Shown one piece after another: positions 1 to 11,600 of a DNA stretch of 42,302 nucleotides. The notes under the pieces are model-generated. The model saw only the letters and a program-made list of their open reading frames with translations. It had not been told where the DNA came from and did not search any database. The position numbers and the translations under genes were made by a program. Location: the NCBI GenBank assembly GCA_020047755.1, contig JAIFNL010000047.1:1-42302 (forward strand), written 5' to 3'. Within the stretch, counting starts at the first letter, position 1; each line of letters begins with the position of its first letter. Origin of the DNA: Bacteroidota bacterium. Lineage in GTDB: Bacteria > Bacteroidota > Bacteroidia > Bacteroidales > JAIFNL01.

Positions 1-1107
1 AATTTTAAAATTTTCAGAAACATGCCTTTGTGGCTTGAAAAATTTTTTAATTCAAACGCAATTCTTCGCTATGCCGCCAAAAAGGCTGGTTCTACACGTG
101 CCGATGGTTTGGAAGAAATGACGATTTCGATGCTAAATGGTGATGAAGGTTACCAAAGCAAAGAACTACAAGAATTGATTGATTTTTTGAAAAATCACGA
201 AAAACCAGACGTGGTGCATTTGTCGAATGCTTTGTTGATGGGATTAGCAAAAAAAATAAGGCAAGAGCTTAATATTCCGGTAGTTTGCTCTCTTCAAGAC
301 GAAGATGTTTGGGTAGATGCAATGAAGCCCGATTTTCAAGAAAAATTGTGGAAATTGTTGCACGAAAAATCGAAGGATATTGATGCTTTTATTGCAGTTA
401 GCGATTATTTTGCCCAATATATGCAAAAAAATATGAAGCCAGAAGCCAGCAAAATGCACACTATTAGTATTGGAATTGATACTAGTTTGTATAAAGTTTC
501 GAGTTTTAAAGAAACGCCAGAAGCTGTTGGTTTTCTCTCGCGTATGTATGAACCGCATGGCTTTGGAATTTTTATAGATGCCTTTATTTTATTGAAACAA
601 AATCCTGATTTTAAACATATTAAGGCTATTGTTACAGGTGGAATGACAGGTGATGATAAAAAATATGTAAAAAAACAAATAAAGAAATTAGAAAAAAACA
701 AATTACTTTCAGATGTCGAATTTATTGAGAATTTTAAGACTGAAAATTTGATTCATTTTTTTGAAAAAATAAGTTTGCTCAGTGTTCCTGTTTTGAAGGG
801 CGAAGCTTTTGGTACTTACCAAATTGAATCGCTTGCATCGGGAGTTCCATTGGTGCAGCCGAATTTGGGTGCTTTCCCCGAAATTATTGAAAAAACAGGT
901 GGAGGCGTAGTTTTTGAGCCAAATACTCCCGAAGAACTGTCGAAAACTTGGGCAAAAGTTCTTTCTAATCCTTTGAAATTAAGAGAAATGCGAGAAAATG
1001 GAATTAAAGCTGTAAATGAAAAATTTACGAGCATGGTTTTGAGTAAAGAGGTTTTAGATGTTTATGAAAAAGTAGTTAGTAAAATGAGAAATTCTACAAA
1101 AAAATAG
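1..1107 (+). CDS. GT4-type glycosyltransferase, 5' end outside the window
   Basis: The reading frame is open to base 1: seven sense codons precede the first ATG at 22, and no ribosome-binding site precedes that ATG. The N-terminal part, normally carrying a glycine-rich nucleotide-sugar loop, is therefore missing. What remains is the end of the first Rossmann domain (around VVHLSNALL and VVCSLQDEDVW) and a full second one. The GT-B donor-site signature is clear near residues 253-290 counted from the ATG: GEAFGTYQIESLASGVP followed by GAFPEIIE, the E-x7-E arrangement of family GT4. The protein should transfer a sugar from an activated donor to a surface glycan or lipid; the substrate cannot be told. 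It ends 63 bp before an ABC exporter on the same strand, so the three genes may be co-transcribed. Confidence 0.85.
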   Translation, partial: NFKIFRNMPLWLEKFFNSNAILRYAAKKAGSTRADGLEEMTISMLNGDEGYQSKELQELIDFLKNHEKPDVVHLSNALLMGLAKKIRQELNIPVVCSLQDEDVWVDAMKPDFQEKLWKLLHEKSKDIDAFIAVSDYFAQYMQKNMKPEASKMHTISIGIDTSLYKVSSFKETPEAVGFLSRMYEPHGFGIFIDAFILLKQNPDFKHIKAIVTGGMTGDDKKYVKKQIKKLEKNKLLSDVEFIENFKTENLIHFFEKISLLSVPVLKGEAFGTYQIESLASGVPLVQPNLGAFPEIIEKTGGGVVFEPNTPEELSKTWAKVLSNPLKLREMRENGIKAVNEKFTSMVLSKEVLDVYEKVVSKMRNSTKK

Positions 1108-1170
1108 TATAAATTCAATCTGTTTTTTAGCTTATTTTATTTGTTTAGATAATTAAATTAAATTGGTATT

Positions 1171-1854
1171 ATGTTAGTTGATATTCAAAAAGTAAATAAA
1201 TTTTATCAAATAATTCCCCAACAAAAGCGCGAGGTATTGATTGATTTGGATTTAGAGATACGAAAAGGAGAAACAATTGCTATTGTTGGGCGTTCGGGTT
1301 CTGGAAAAAGTACCTTATTAAATGCAATTGGTTCTCTTGATATACCTAATTCAGGAAAAATTTTGTTTAAGGGGCGAGATTTGGTTGATTTCACTGAAAA
1401 AGAGCGAGCAGATTATCGAAATTCTTCAGTAGGATTTATTTTTCAGGCGCATCATTTGTTGCCTCATTTGTCCCTTCTCGAAAATATTTTACTACCTTTA
1501 GTTGTGGTTAAGGATAAATCTGAAAAACAATTAGCCAAAGCAAGGGCTTTGCAACTAATTGATTACGTAGGATTAACTAAAAACATCGAACAATTACCTG
1601 GGCAATTATCTGGAGGTGAATGTCAGCGCACTGCTGTTGTGCGTGCTTTAATCAATCAGCCCGATTTGATATTGGCAGATGAACCAACAGGCTCGCTCGA
1701 TGATAAAAATGCTGAATTAATTACTGATTTGCTTTGCGAAATTAATAAAAAATACGGTGTAACAATTGTTATGGTTACTCATTCTGAAAAATTTGCACGC
1801 AAGATGCAAACTATTCTTTCGTTGGAAAATGGAAAATTAGCGAAAATTATGTGA
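1171..1854 (+). CDS. ABC transporter ATP-binding protein (LolD/YbbA/MacB type)
   Basis: This 227-residue protein is a complete single-domain ABC ATPase. Walker A is GRSGSGKST (residues 40-48), the Q-loop is Gln92, the signature LSGGE is at 146-150, Walker B is LILADE (166-171), the D-loop SLD is at 175-177 and the switch His is His204. The GECQR signature tail and FIFQAHHLLPHLSLLEN around the Q-loop are typical of the LolD/MacB/YbbA group that energises FtsX-like permeases. It acts at the inner face of the cytoplasmic membrane. The permease gene starts 27 bp downstream, so the two form one transporter. Such systems use ATP for mechanical work on periplasmic substrates (lipoproteins, lipids, peptides) rather than transmembrane import. 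Which substrate applies here is unknown. Confidence 0.93.
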   Translation: MLVDIQKVNKFYQIIPQQKREVLIDLDLEIRKGETIAIVGRSGSGKSTLLNAIGSLDIPNSGKILFKGRDLVDFTEKERADYRNSSVGFIFQAHHLLPHLSLLENILLPLVVVKDKSEKQLAKARALQLIDYVGLTKNIEQLPGQLSGGECQRTAVVRALINQPDLILADEPTGSLDDKNAELITDLLCEINKKYGVTIVMVTHSEKFARKMQTILSLENGKLAKIM

Positions 1855-1881
1855 TTTTGTAGTATAAAAATAGAATTTTAG

Positions 1882-4800
1882 ATGTCGATATATAAATATA
1901 TAATAAGAAGTTTGCTTTTTTATTGGAAACAAAATTTAGCTGTTTTTTTTGCTATTTTGTTGAGCTCTGCAATATTGAGCGGTGCTTTGATTGTGGGCGA
2001 TTCGGTTGAGATGAGTTTGCGAAAAATTGCTACAATGCGTTTAGGTAAAGTGAGTTATGCTTTACTTTCTGGCGAAAGATTTGTTCGTTCTGAGCTGGCT
2101 ACTGCACTCGAAGCCGAAATTAAAAGCACGTGTTCGCCTATTTTGCTACTCGAAGGAATTTCTATTAATACATCTGAAAATAAGAGAGTTAATAAAACTT
2201 CAGTTTTAGGTGTCGATTCCAGCTTTTGGAAACTTTCAGCAGTAAAACCTTTTTTTATCTCTGAAAATGAGGTTATTATAAGCCAGAATTTGGCTGAAAG
2301 ACTGAAATTGAAACTAGGTGACGATTTATTGCTTAGAATGACCAATGCCTTAGTAATTCCGATAGATGCGCCTTTTGCTTCTACTAACGAATCAGAAACT
2401 GTTTTAAGCCTGAAAATCAAATATATAGCTAACAATGACCAGCTGGCACGCTTTAGTTTGAAAAATGACCAAAAAGCTCCTTTTAATGTATTTATAGATA
2501 GAGATTTTATTGCTAAAAATTTGAAAATTAGCAATTTATCGAATGCAATTTTAATTTCGGAAACTGAAAAAAGCATAGAGGAATTGAATGTTATTTTACA
2601 AAAAAAATGGACATTAGCCGATGCCGGATTATTTTTTCGAGATTTACCAAAATTTTCTGGGTACGAATTAATTTCAAACAGAATTTTTATAGATAATGTG
2701 GTATCGCAGAAGCTAGAAGAATTAGATATTCAATGTACTCAAAATTTAACTTATTTAGTTAATTCATTGTATTTCAATGATAAATCAACACCCTATTCGT
2801 TTGTGGTGGCAAGTAATGCTTTTGGCGATTTAGATACTTCCGAAATAATTGTAAACGATTGGATTGCAGAGGATTTAGGACTAGAAGTGGGCGATTCTAT
2901 TGGCTTAAATTATTTTATCATCAATCCTTTAAAAAAAATACAGGCAGCTAAAAAGCTTTTTTCGGTAAAGGCTATAATTTCTACCGATAATTATTTGATT
3001 GATAGTTTGTTAATGCCAAATTTTTCGGGAATGACCGATTCTGAAAATTGCAGAGATTGGGAAGCCGGAATTCCAATTGATTTAACCAAAATTAGGGACA
3101 AAGACGAAGCTTATTGGAAAAAATTTAGAGGTAAACCAAAGGCAGTAATCTCCTTACAATCAGGTATTAACTTGTGGAGCAATCCATTTGGAAATTTTAC
3201 TAGTTTACGCTTTAAGCAGGCTGCTGTATCAAAGTCAGAATTGGAAAATAAATTGCTTAAAACCTTATATTTTAAAGATTTTAATATTCAATTCTTTCCG
3301 GTTAGCTTTAATGGACAAAAGTCTGTTGATAATGCGGTTGATTTTGGCGAATTATTTTTGAGCCTTAGTTTTTTTGTTATTGCTGGCGCACTTTTATTGT
3401 TATTCATTATTTTAAAATTAAACACTGATTCTCGTTCACATGAAGTTGGTATTCTAAGTGCGTTGGGTTTTTCTAAATCTAAAATTTTAAAAATTTATCT
3501 TTGGGAGGCTTTAGTCATTGCTTTTTTTGCATCAATTTTGGGTAGTTTGGGAGGTATTTATTATAACAAATTATTGCTTATTGGTATCAATTCGGTTTGG
3601 TTTGATATTGTAAGAACAGATATGTTGGAAATGTATATTTTGCCAAAAACGTTGATAATTTCACTAGTTCTAAACTTTTTTATTGCATTGGTTGTTATTT
3701 ATTGGGTTATTAGCTTGAAGCTGAAAACATCGGTTGTACGACAAATTGCAGCCTTGGATTCGATTAGTAAAACTGGAAATTACTTTTGGGTAAAAGTTTT
3801 TTTCTCAATAAGCTTTATTTCAAGTATTTATCTTTTAGTTTATATTTTTGCCACCTCTTTTGAACTCAATGCTGGCTTGTTGATGCTTACAAGTGGTATA
3901 ATTTTGATTTCCTTTGTTTTAGCTTTTTATATTCTATTACTTTTTGTCTCTAAAAAAAGAGATATTACTTCTTTATCTTTTACCAATTTAATTCTTCTAA
4001 ATTTAGCTAGTAATAAAGCGCGTAGTTTGTCGGTTGTTGTTTTATTAGCTCTTGGTGCTTTTACTATTTTGGTAACGGCTTCAAATAGAAAAACTTTTTT
4101 CGACTCAGATACTAAAAATGCCTCTGGAACAGGTGGTTTTTTATTTTGGGCTGAAAATACTTTAGCTTTAGAACACGATTTAAACACTTTTATAGGCAAA
4201 AATGCCTATAATTTAAATAATTTGACCAAATACGACACCGATTTTATGCAATTTACTCTGTTAGATGGCGACGATGCCAGTTGTTTAAACTTAAATCAAG
4301 TTTCAAAGCCTGCAATTTTAGGAGTTGATGCGCGAAAACTTGCTTCTCGCTCTTCATTTTCTTTTTCTCAATCTATTTTGGGAGAGAATATTTCATGGCT
4401 TGTTTTAGACAAAGAAATGGGAAAAAATATTATTCCTGCTATTGCTGACCAAACTGTAATTACCTGGGGCTTAATGAAATCCGTTGGCGACACGTTGGCT
4501 TACTTGAACGAAGCTGGACAAGAGTTGAAATTGGTGCTTGTTGCTAGCTTGAATAGTTCTGTTTTTCAAGGACATATATTAATTTCAGATAGTCTTTTTG
4601 CTAAAAACTTTCCGGCTTCAGGTGGTTCAAAAGTGATGCTTATTGATGGAAATGAGGTTAAGAAAAATCAAATTGCTGAAGAATTAAACTCGGCTTTGGT
4701 CGATTATGGAATAGAGTTAGAGCCTACAAATCAAAGACTTGCTGAATTTAATTCCGTTACAAACACTTATCTCTCTGTTTTTATGATTTTGGGAAGCTTA

Positions 4801-5145
4801 GGCGTTTTAATTGCAACTATTGGCATGGGCATTGTTTTGTTACGTTCTGTTTTTCAGCGCAAAAGCGAGCTGGCATTGTTGTTGGCTATTGGTTTTTCGC
4901 AGCAAAAAGTTTTTAGGCTCATTGTACTTGAAAATCTTATTTTGCTTTTTGTAGGCTTGTTTATTGGCTTAATTTCGGCGTTTGTGGGCGCATTACCTAG
5001 CCTTTTGAGCGATTCTTTTTCTGCATCGTGGCTATTTGTGGGTGCTATTATTTTACTCGTTTTTTTCAATGGCTGGCTTTGGATACATTTGGCTGCAAAA
5101 TTTACTATAAAAAATAATCTGGTAAAATCCTTGCGGCAAGAATAA
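1882..5145 (+). CDS. Large ABC transporter permease with two FtsX-like domains
   Basis: This 1087-residue protein has about ten predicted membrane segments. One is N-terminal (about 18-38). Three (about 491-615) form the first FtsX bundle. Two more lie at about 637-692 and one at about 713-738. A final trio (about 962-1073) forms the second FtsX bundle. Two large extracytoplasmic domains (about 40-490 and 740-960) separate them. The helix after each first bundle segment carries the usual FtsX coupling pattern (SHEVGILSALGFSKSKI at about 518-534; KSELALLLAIGFSQQKVF at about 994-1011). Ten segments with two periplasmic domains match the YbbP branch of type VII exporters, not four-TM MacB or LolC/E. 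It pairs with the ATPase 27 bp upstream. Known members act on envelope components; the substrate is not evident. Confidence 0.9.
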   Translation: MSIYKYIIRSLLFYWKQNLAVFFAILLSSAILSGALIVGDSVEMSLRKIATMRLGKVSYALLSGERFVRSELATALEAEIKSTCSPILLLEGISINTSENKRVNKTSVLGVDSSFWKLSAVKPFFISENEVIISQNLAERLKLKLGDDLLLRMTNALVIPIDAPFASTNESETVLSLKIKYIANNDQLARFSLKNDQKAPFNVFIDRDFIAKNLKISNLSNAILISETEKSIEELNVILQKKWTLADAGLFFRDLPKFSGYELISNRIFIDNVVSQKLEELDIQCTQNLTYLVNSLYFNDKSTPYSFVVASNAFGDLDTSEIIVNDWIAEDLGLEVGDSIGLNYFIINPLKKIQAAKKLFSVKAIISTDNYLIDSLLMPNFSGMTDSENCRDWEAGIPIDLTKIRDKDEAYWKKFRGKPKAVISLQSGINLWSNPFGNFTSLRFKQAAVSKSELENKLLKTLYFKDFNIQFFPVSFNGQKSVDNAVDFGELFLSLSFFVIAGALLLLFIILKLNTDSRSHEVGILSALGFSKSKILKIYLWEALVIAFFASILGSLGGIYYNKLLLIGINSVWFDIVRTDMLEMYILPKTLIISLVLNFFIALVVIYWVISLKLKTSVVRQIAALDSISKTGNYFWVKVFFSISFISSIYLLVYIFATSFELNAGLLMLTSGIILISFVLAFYILLLFVSKKRDITSLSFTNLILLNLASNKARSLSVVVLLALGAFTILVTASNRKTFFDSDTKNASGTGGFLFWAENTLALEHDLNTFIGKNAYNLNNLTKYDTDFMQFTLLDGDDASCLNLNQVSKPAILGVDARKLASRSSFSFSQSILGENISWLVLDKEMGKNIIPAIADQTVITWGLMKSVGDTLAYLNEAGQELKLVLVASLNSSVFQGHILISDSLFAKNFPASGGSKVMLIDGNEVKKNQIAEELNSALVDYGIELEPTNQRLAEFNSVTNTYLSVFMILGSLGVLIATIGMGIVLLRSVFQRKSELALLLAIGFSQQKVFRLIVLENLILLFVGLFIGLISAFVGALPSLLSDSFSASWLFVGAIILLVFFNGWLWIHLAAKFTIKNNLVKSLRQE

Positions 5146-5677
5146 TTTCTTGCTTTAAACTTGCAAAAGTTGTGTATTTTTTGTATTTTGAGTGTTATTA
5201 TTTTCTATGAATTGTTAAATTTTGATAAATCTACTATTAAGTAAATTGGTTTTGGTTTATTTTTTATTTTTATTATTCTACTTTTTATTTTGTTTCTGTA
5301 ATTGTCTTATTTTAAGGTATTTAATGCTGATTTTTTTAGTATTTCTCAATTTTATTTCCTTTTTTTTCTGATTCTTTTTTACCTAATTTGCAACTTAATT
5401 GTATCTTTTTATGTTTTATTTTATGTAACAACAACTGTTTTTTTTCGTATTAAACTTTGGTTTAGCAGTCTATCTATTTTTTCTTTTTTAGAATTTGTTT
5501 TACTTTTTTCGTTTGTTGTTAATTATGTGGACTTTACATTTAAAAATTTGACTCCATTATTCTTAATATTTTTTTGTTAAGGTGAATGAATGGTTACTTA
5601 ATCTGTTTTGTGCAAGAGCTTTTGTGTCTTTTTGTACGTGGAATGTTTATTTATTGAAAATTCAATTTTTTAGGAAT
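5146..5677 (+). other. T-rich intergenic leader upstream of the giant gene
   Basis: This 532-bp stretch has no convincing gene. The plus strand is extremely T-rich and A-poor through about 5580, with many runs of five or more T. An open frame beginning with TTG at 5302 and ending at 5580 encodes a Phe/Leu/Ile-rich string that the base composition alone would produce. A GTG at 5582 opens the frame of the giant gene, but its first 32 residues are not signal-peptide-like and precede a proper signal peptide. The region probably holds the promoter and a long untranslated leader. No exact TAnnTTTG -7 element was found by eye. Confidence 0.5.
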
Positions 5678-8600
5678 ATGGAAAAAAAATTATTCAAATC
5701 GTTCAAACTTAAAGGCTTATTTTTGCTTTTTAGTTTAATGTTGAGCACTCATTTTCTTTTTGCTCAAACTATTTTTTACTCTCAAGGCGATGGCGATTTT
5801 AGCTCTTTATTTAATTGGGATACCAACCCAACTGGAGGAGCTATCGGTCCTTTAAGCACCCAACTTACTGATGGATTGAATATTTTTGTTGTTCAAGATG
5901 GGCATCATATTGTTGCCGACCAAGACCTAAATGTTAAGAAAATTCAGATTGGGCAAGGTGCTGTTCAAGCTACTTTAACTATCGGAAATAGTGCTACTGC
6001 TCGCAATTTGGTTTTGGGAGGATTGGAAATTGCTACAAACTCAGTTTTGGGTGTTAACGATTTTATAACTACCCATTTACTTACTTTGAAAGGAAATTTT
6101 GTGAACAATGGGACAGCAAATTTCAAATTTGGAAACTACAAAGTTTGCAACCTTATTTTTGATGGAACTTTTGCTGTAAGTGGTTCTAATTCACCACATT
6201 TCAACGATTTGAAATTCCTCACAGGTGCCCTAACAGCTGCTGTGAGCTTTGATATTAATGGAAACGTAGTAATAGAAAACAACGCCGATTTTAACGACGG
6301 AAATCTTACGCACACTATTGCCGGCAATTGGACTGAAAATGGTACTGGTGAGCGACTTGGCACAGGCACGATTGTTTTTGATGGCAGTAGCATACAAGCA
6401 ATTATAGGCACAGGAATTTTTCATCATCTTACCGCAAATGGCGGTAATACGCTTATTATCAATCAAAATACAACTATTAATGGTGATTTTTTACTTACCA
6501 ACAATACCATTATTAATACTGCTTACAGCCATACTTTTAAGGGAAATTTTACCGTTACCGATGGCTCTTTTATTGATGCAACCAATGGAACGTTTACGTT
6601 TGATGCCACCGCTCAAACTCAAAATTTGAATATTGGATTTACTGGCGGGCTTAGTGCTGTTTGGTTTTATAGGGTTTATTTTGATAACGGAAATGCCGCT
6701 TTTCCTAAAAATTTTAATGGCGAACTTCGCGCAAAAACGACCACTTATATTTATCCCGATGCTGTTTTGAATGGAGATATTGCCCGAAACCACGATTTGA
6801 ACGATTTACGAATCGAAGGACAATGCAATTTACTAGGCACAATTATTTTGAGAGGCGGTACTATTTATGACTATTTTCAAAATGATATTTACTTGAATAC
6901 CAATTTGATAATTCAAGGTGGTGTTTATCTGAATAACAATGATATTTTGCACTTAAATGGCGATTTTACGCTCAATTCTAATTTTTTTGTCCTTTCCGAT
7001 GGAGCTAAATTAATTGGCGACGCTTCAAAAAGTATGTTGGTAAAAGAAGCAGCTAGACTCTACATTCGCGGAGCTAACAATTTTCCTACCGGTTTTGCTT
7101 CTATCACTTTGCACGAACGCTCTTATGTACGCTACGATGCCAACATAAACCAAATTATAAAAAGTGGTATTCCGTATGGTGGTTTGGAAATGTATTATCA
7201 AACCAAAACGGCTGAAGGCAATTTGGATATAAATTATGGAGTAAGTATGTACCAAGGAACTTTTGATATGGGGAATTATACTCACACCATTGCAGGAAGT
7301 TTTGCTAACGACAATACTGCTGATGGAATTTATCTTAGCACAGGAACTGTAATTTTGGATTCACCCGATGCTGACCAATACCTTAATGCTTCCGATGGCG
7401 GCTCTTATGTATTTAATAATCTGTATTTTACAAACCCAGCACCAACTGCCGTTCGCGAAAAAAGAATTTATAAAAACATTCAAGTAAATGGCAATTTTTC
7501 GATTACAAATACTGGCGGTGATGCGATTCGATATTTGAATGTCAATATCTATGATTCTGAAATTCAGGGTAATAACGGTAGTTTTACACTTGGTTCAAAC
7601 GTTCGATTATATACAAATGGTTCCAATAGTTTTAGCAATACTGTGCAGTCTTTCGACCTTTGGGGTGGTTTGGTACAACTTGCTTCTACCTCATCAGTTT
7701 ATTTTAATCGTCATCTTTCCGACCAATATATTCCCGCTTTTGGTGCGCTTTTGGCTTACGGCAACGTCGATTTTTGGGGCGATGGAAAGAAAATTTTGCA
7801 AGGAACTTCCCTCGATATCAACGGAAATATTACACGTTCGGGTTACCTTGCTATTTTTAAAGATTCGGGAAAAAATGTAAATGTAGCCGGAAATTGGAAT
7901 TTAGGACTTGGATTTACCGAACTCACAGGAACGGTTATTTTCGATGGTGCTTACCAAGAAATTGGAACTTCTAATTTTAACCATATTACTTTTGCCGGAA
8001 CGAATATTAAAAAAATAATTGGCGATTCGTATGTGTTTGGAAATTTGACAATTAAAGGAAATTCTACTGTCGAAAACCCTGCAAGTACCATTTATATTCA
8101 AGGAAATTGGGTAGAAGAAGCCAATGCTCTTTTTAAGCAACCCACTAGTTGGACTGTTTTTAATGGAACTGTAAATCAAACAATTACTGCGCAACCTGCT
8201 TCTTATTTTGGCAATTTTAGAATCGACAAAGCTGGTGTAAATAAAACGGTTACCGCAAATTCTAATTTTGCAGTGAAACAATCTTTCGATTTTATTGATA
8301 ATAATGCTTCTTTTAATTTGAATGGAAAAGTTTTGTATTTAGGTTTGAACTGGAATTTTAGATTGGGTTGCACATTTGCAGGTGCAGGTGGAAAAATTGT
8401 GTTTAATGGAAACGATGGCGTTCAATACATTCGCAATTACAACGGCAATATTGTTTATCCAAATTTAGAATTTCAAAACAATGCTTTCAAATATTTAGAG
8501 CAAGATACTTTTTATGTAAATGGGAATTTTGTAATTGACAAATCGGTTGTAACTGCTGGTGGTTGGCATATTTATGTGTCGGGAAATTGGCAAAATACAG

Positions 8601-11600
8601 GAACTTTTCAACACTCAGGGCATGTAATTTTGACGGGAGCCGACCAAACCATCGGAACGTCGCAATTTTATAATTTGTACATTGATGGTTCTGGAACAAA
8701 AACCTTGGCTGGAAATATTCAACTCAACGGGTCGCTCGAAATTAGAAACAATGTTACTTTAGATATTTCCCCCAATAATTACACCATCTCGTTGCAAGGA
8801 AATTGGCAAAACGATAGTACTGGTTCGTTTGTGGCGCGGCAAGGAACGGTTGTTTTTGTTGGAAATTCATCGATTGTTTGGACTGGAAAAGGCAATAAAG
8901 TTTATGGAACAAGCCTTCTCTTTTTGCCACCTAAAGCAGGTTTGAAAGATTTTTACAACCTCGAAGTTTCTCAAATTTCGGGTGCTGGACTTAGATTAAG
9001 AGGCGATTTGAGGGTCGAAAATAATTTTATTATCAACTCTGGAACTCTTTGGCAGTCAGAAAATCCGATTAATTTTGGAGTGAACGATATTTCGGTAGGA
9101 GGCGATTTTGTAAACGAACAATATTATGGTTATGCCTATGAACCTGGTATTTTGTTTTTGAATGCCACAACCGGAACTAAACGTTTCAAACCTGGAATTA
9201 ACAGTTACGGACACGTAACTATTAACGCCGATGCTTCGGTTAAGTACATATTGGAAAGTAATTTTTACATGGAAAATAATTTCGATTTTCAATTAAATAA
9301 TGCTACTTTCGATTTGAATCATTACGAAATGCGTATGTGGGGAGCGTCGGGTTTTGTTAATTTGAACAGTGGAACGTTTGAAATTAATTCAGGCGCAATT
9401 TTGCGAATTTATTCTGGTTCGCGAATTAATAACAACGGAGCGACTTTCAAATTAGTGGGAAATGAAACTACACCGGCCACGCTTTCTATTTCTACCACAG
9501 GAAATTACGATTTTGTTCAAACAGCAGGAGTGTTTCATGCTAAGTATTTTAGAGTCGAAAGTACTCGTAATGCCGGAATTGATATTCAAGGAGGAAGTAT
9601 TGACCCAGTCAATAATTTTTCGGAAGGTACATTTACTTCGGGCATTGGAACATCGTATATTTGTTTGAATGGATTGGATTTGGGTGCTGGAATTACTCCT
9701 ATAAATACCGGTTTTAATATTGGAACTACCAACAACGTAGCCCGAACTTCAGGTACGGGAATTGTTAATTTTCAAAATGCAACTGGCTCGCTTGCTGGCG
9801 AAAATTACGACAATGACCCTGTGAATATTGTAAACTGGACTTACCCGGGAGTTTACTCTTGGACGGGTGCAGGCGATGGTACAAACTGGGACGATGGCGC
9901 AAACTGGGCAAGTGGCACGGTGCCAACTTCGAGCTCGAATGTTATTCTCGACCATTCTGCCGTTGGCTCAGCTTATACTGTTCGCATTCAAAATGCCAAT
10001 GCTGTTGTGAATCGGCTTACGCTCGACATTCAGGCTGGAGCGGCAATTAGTTTGGTGCTCGATTCTAAAGAGCTGACTATCAAAGAGAATCTGACTGTTA
10101 ATGCCGGTGCAACACTTCAACAAACTCAATCTACCGACACTATTAGAATAGGTGGAAATTGGTCAAATAATGGAACTTTTTTATCAGGAACAGCTACTGT
10201 TGTATTCAATCCGCTTAGCGGAACTAAAAATATAATTAATTCAGTTTCGAGTCCATTTTACAATCTAAAAGTGAAAACCGAAGGTGCTGTTTTGGCATTG
10301 GCTTCAAACATCGAAATTAATAACGATTTAGAATTAGCCAAAGGCGTTTTTGATGCTTCGGCTGCTTACAATATTTATGTGCGTGGAAATTGGCTCATGC
10401 GTGGAGGCTCTTTTAATGCACGCACTTCGGTGGTTTATTTCGACAAAGGAGGCAATTCAACTCAAATTATAGAAGGTGGTGCTTTTCATAGTATAATCAT
10501 TAGCAATAAGTTAGCTTCAGGAACAGCCATCAAACAAATTGCTTCAAACATTTCTATCGAGAACGATTTGACCATTCAAGCCAATTCCGTTTTTGATGGC
10601 GGACAGTACATCGTTTACCTGAAAGATGATTTGCTCAACTACGTGGGAGATGCCGGTTTTGTTCAAACAGGAAGCGGAACATTGGTTTTGAGCGGAGGCG
10701 ACCAACTTTTTACAACTACTGGAGTTTCTACTACCATCAATCATTTAATTTGTGCCGGAACGGGTAGAAAAGAAGTGCGCACGAACTTAAATGTAAACGG
10801 AGATATTAGCATAACTACTGGTAGTTTAGATATTTACGATGGATTTTTTGTTACTGGAATGGGTACAAACTCGCTTATTCAAACAGGTTCGTACATTTAC
10901 GTTCGTGGTGCAGCTAATTTTCCACAAGGTTTTGAAAACATTGCTTTGAATAACGGTTATGTTTATTATTATGCCGATGTGCCTCAAACTATTTATCCTA
11001 CAATCTATTATAGTTTACTTTTTGGAAGACCCACTGTGGGAGTTATTGCCGATAAAATTGTTACTAACAATTTGGTTATCAATGGAGGTTTGACACTTTA
11101 TGACCAAACTTTCCTTCGTGTAAACAATTATACCATTACATTAAAGGGAGGAATTGATTTTTATCCTTTGGCAAAACAAATCGAATGGGGCGCAAACGGA
11201 ACTTTAATTCACAATGGTGGCGATTGGGCGATTGATGGAGATATTACTTCGTTCAATAATTTATTTTTTACCGGAACCGGAACAAAAAGTTTCTGGTATC
11301 GAAGCATGAAAATTACCGGCGACTTGACAGTAGATAATGAATGTGGAATACAACAGCATGACACTGTTAAAGTTACATGCACATCGCCCAACAAAACTTT
11401 TTCGCTTATCGGGCAAGCTTATTATTACGTTTATACCAATAATCTTTATAGCAAAGCCTTTGCTTTGGGTTTCACGTACTACAATCTCGACAAGCAATCG
11501 CGCGTATATTTGCGTGGAAATGCAAACCAAACCATTTTCACAACACCCGTTTATGGCAATTTGTATCTTTATACCACTAAAATTATTACTCAAACGCTTG

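Noticed and set aside
5302-5580. Open frame of 92 codons from a TTG, very hydrophobic
   Set aside because: Its Phe/Leu/Ile-rich product is what any frame of such T-rich DNA would give; it has a TTG start and no recognisable topology or family.
5582-5677. GTG start extending the giant protein by 32 residues
   Set aside because: The added residues are not signal-like and precede a complete signal peptide that starts at the ATG at 5678.
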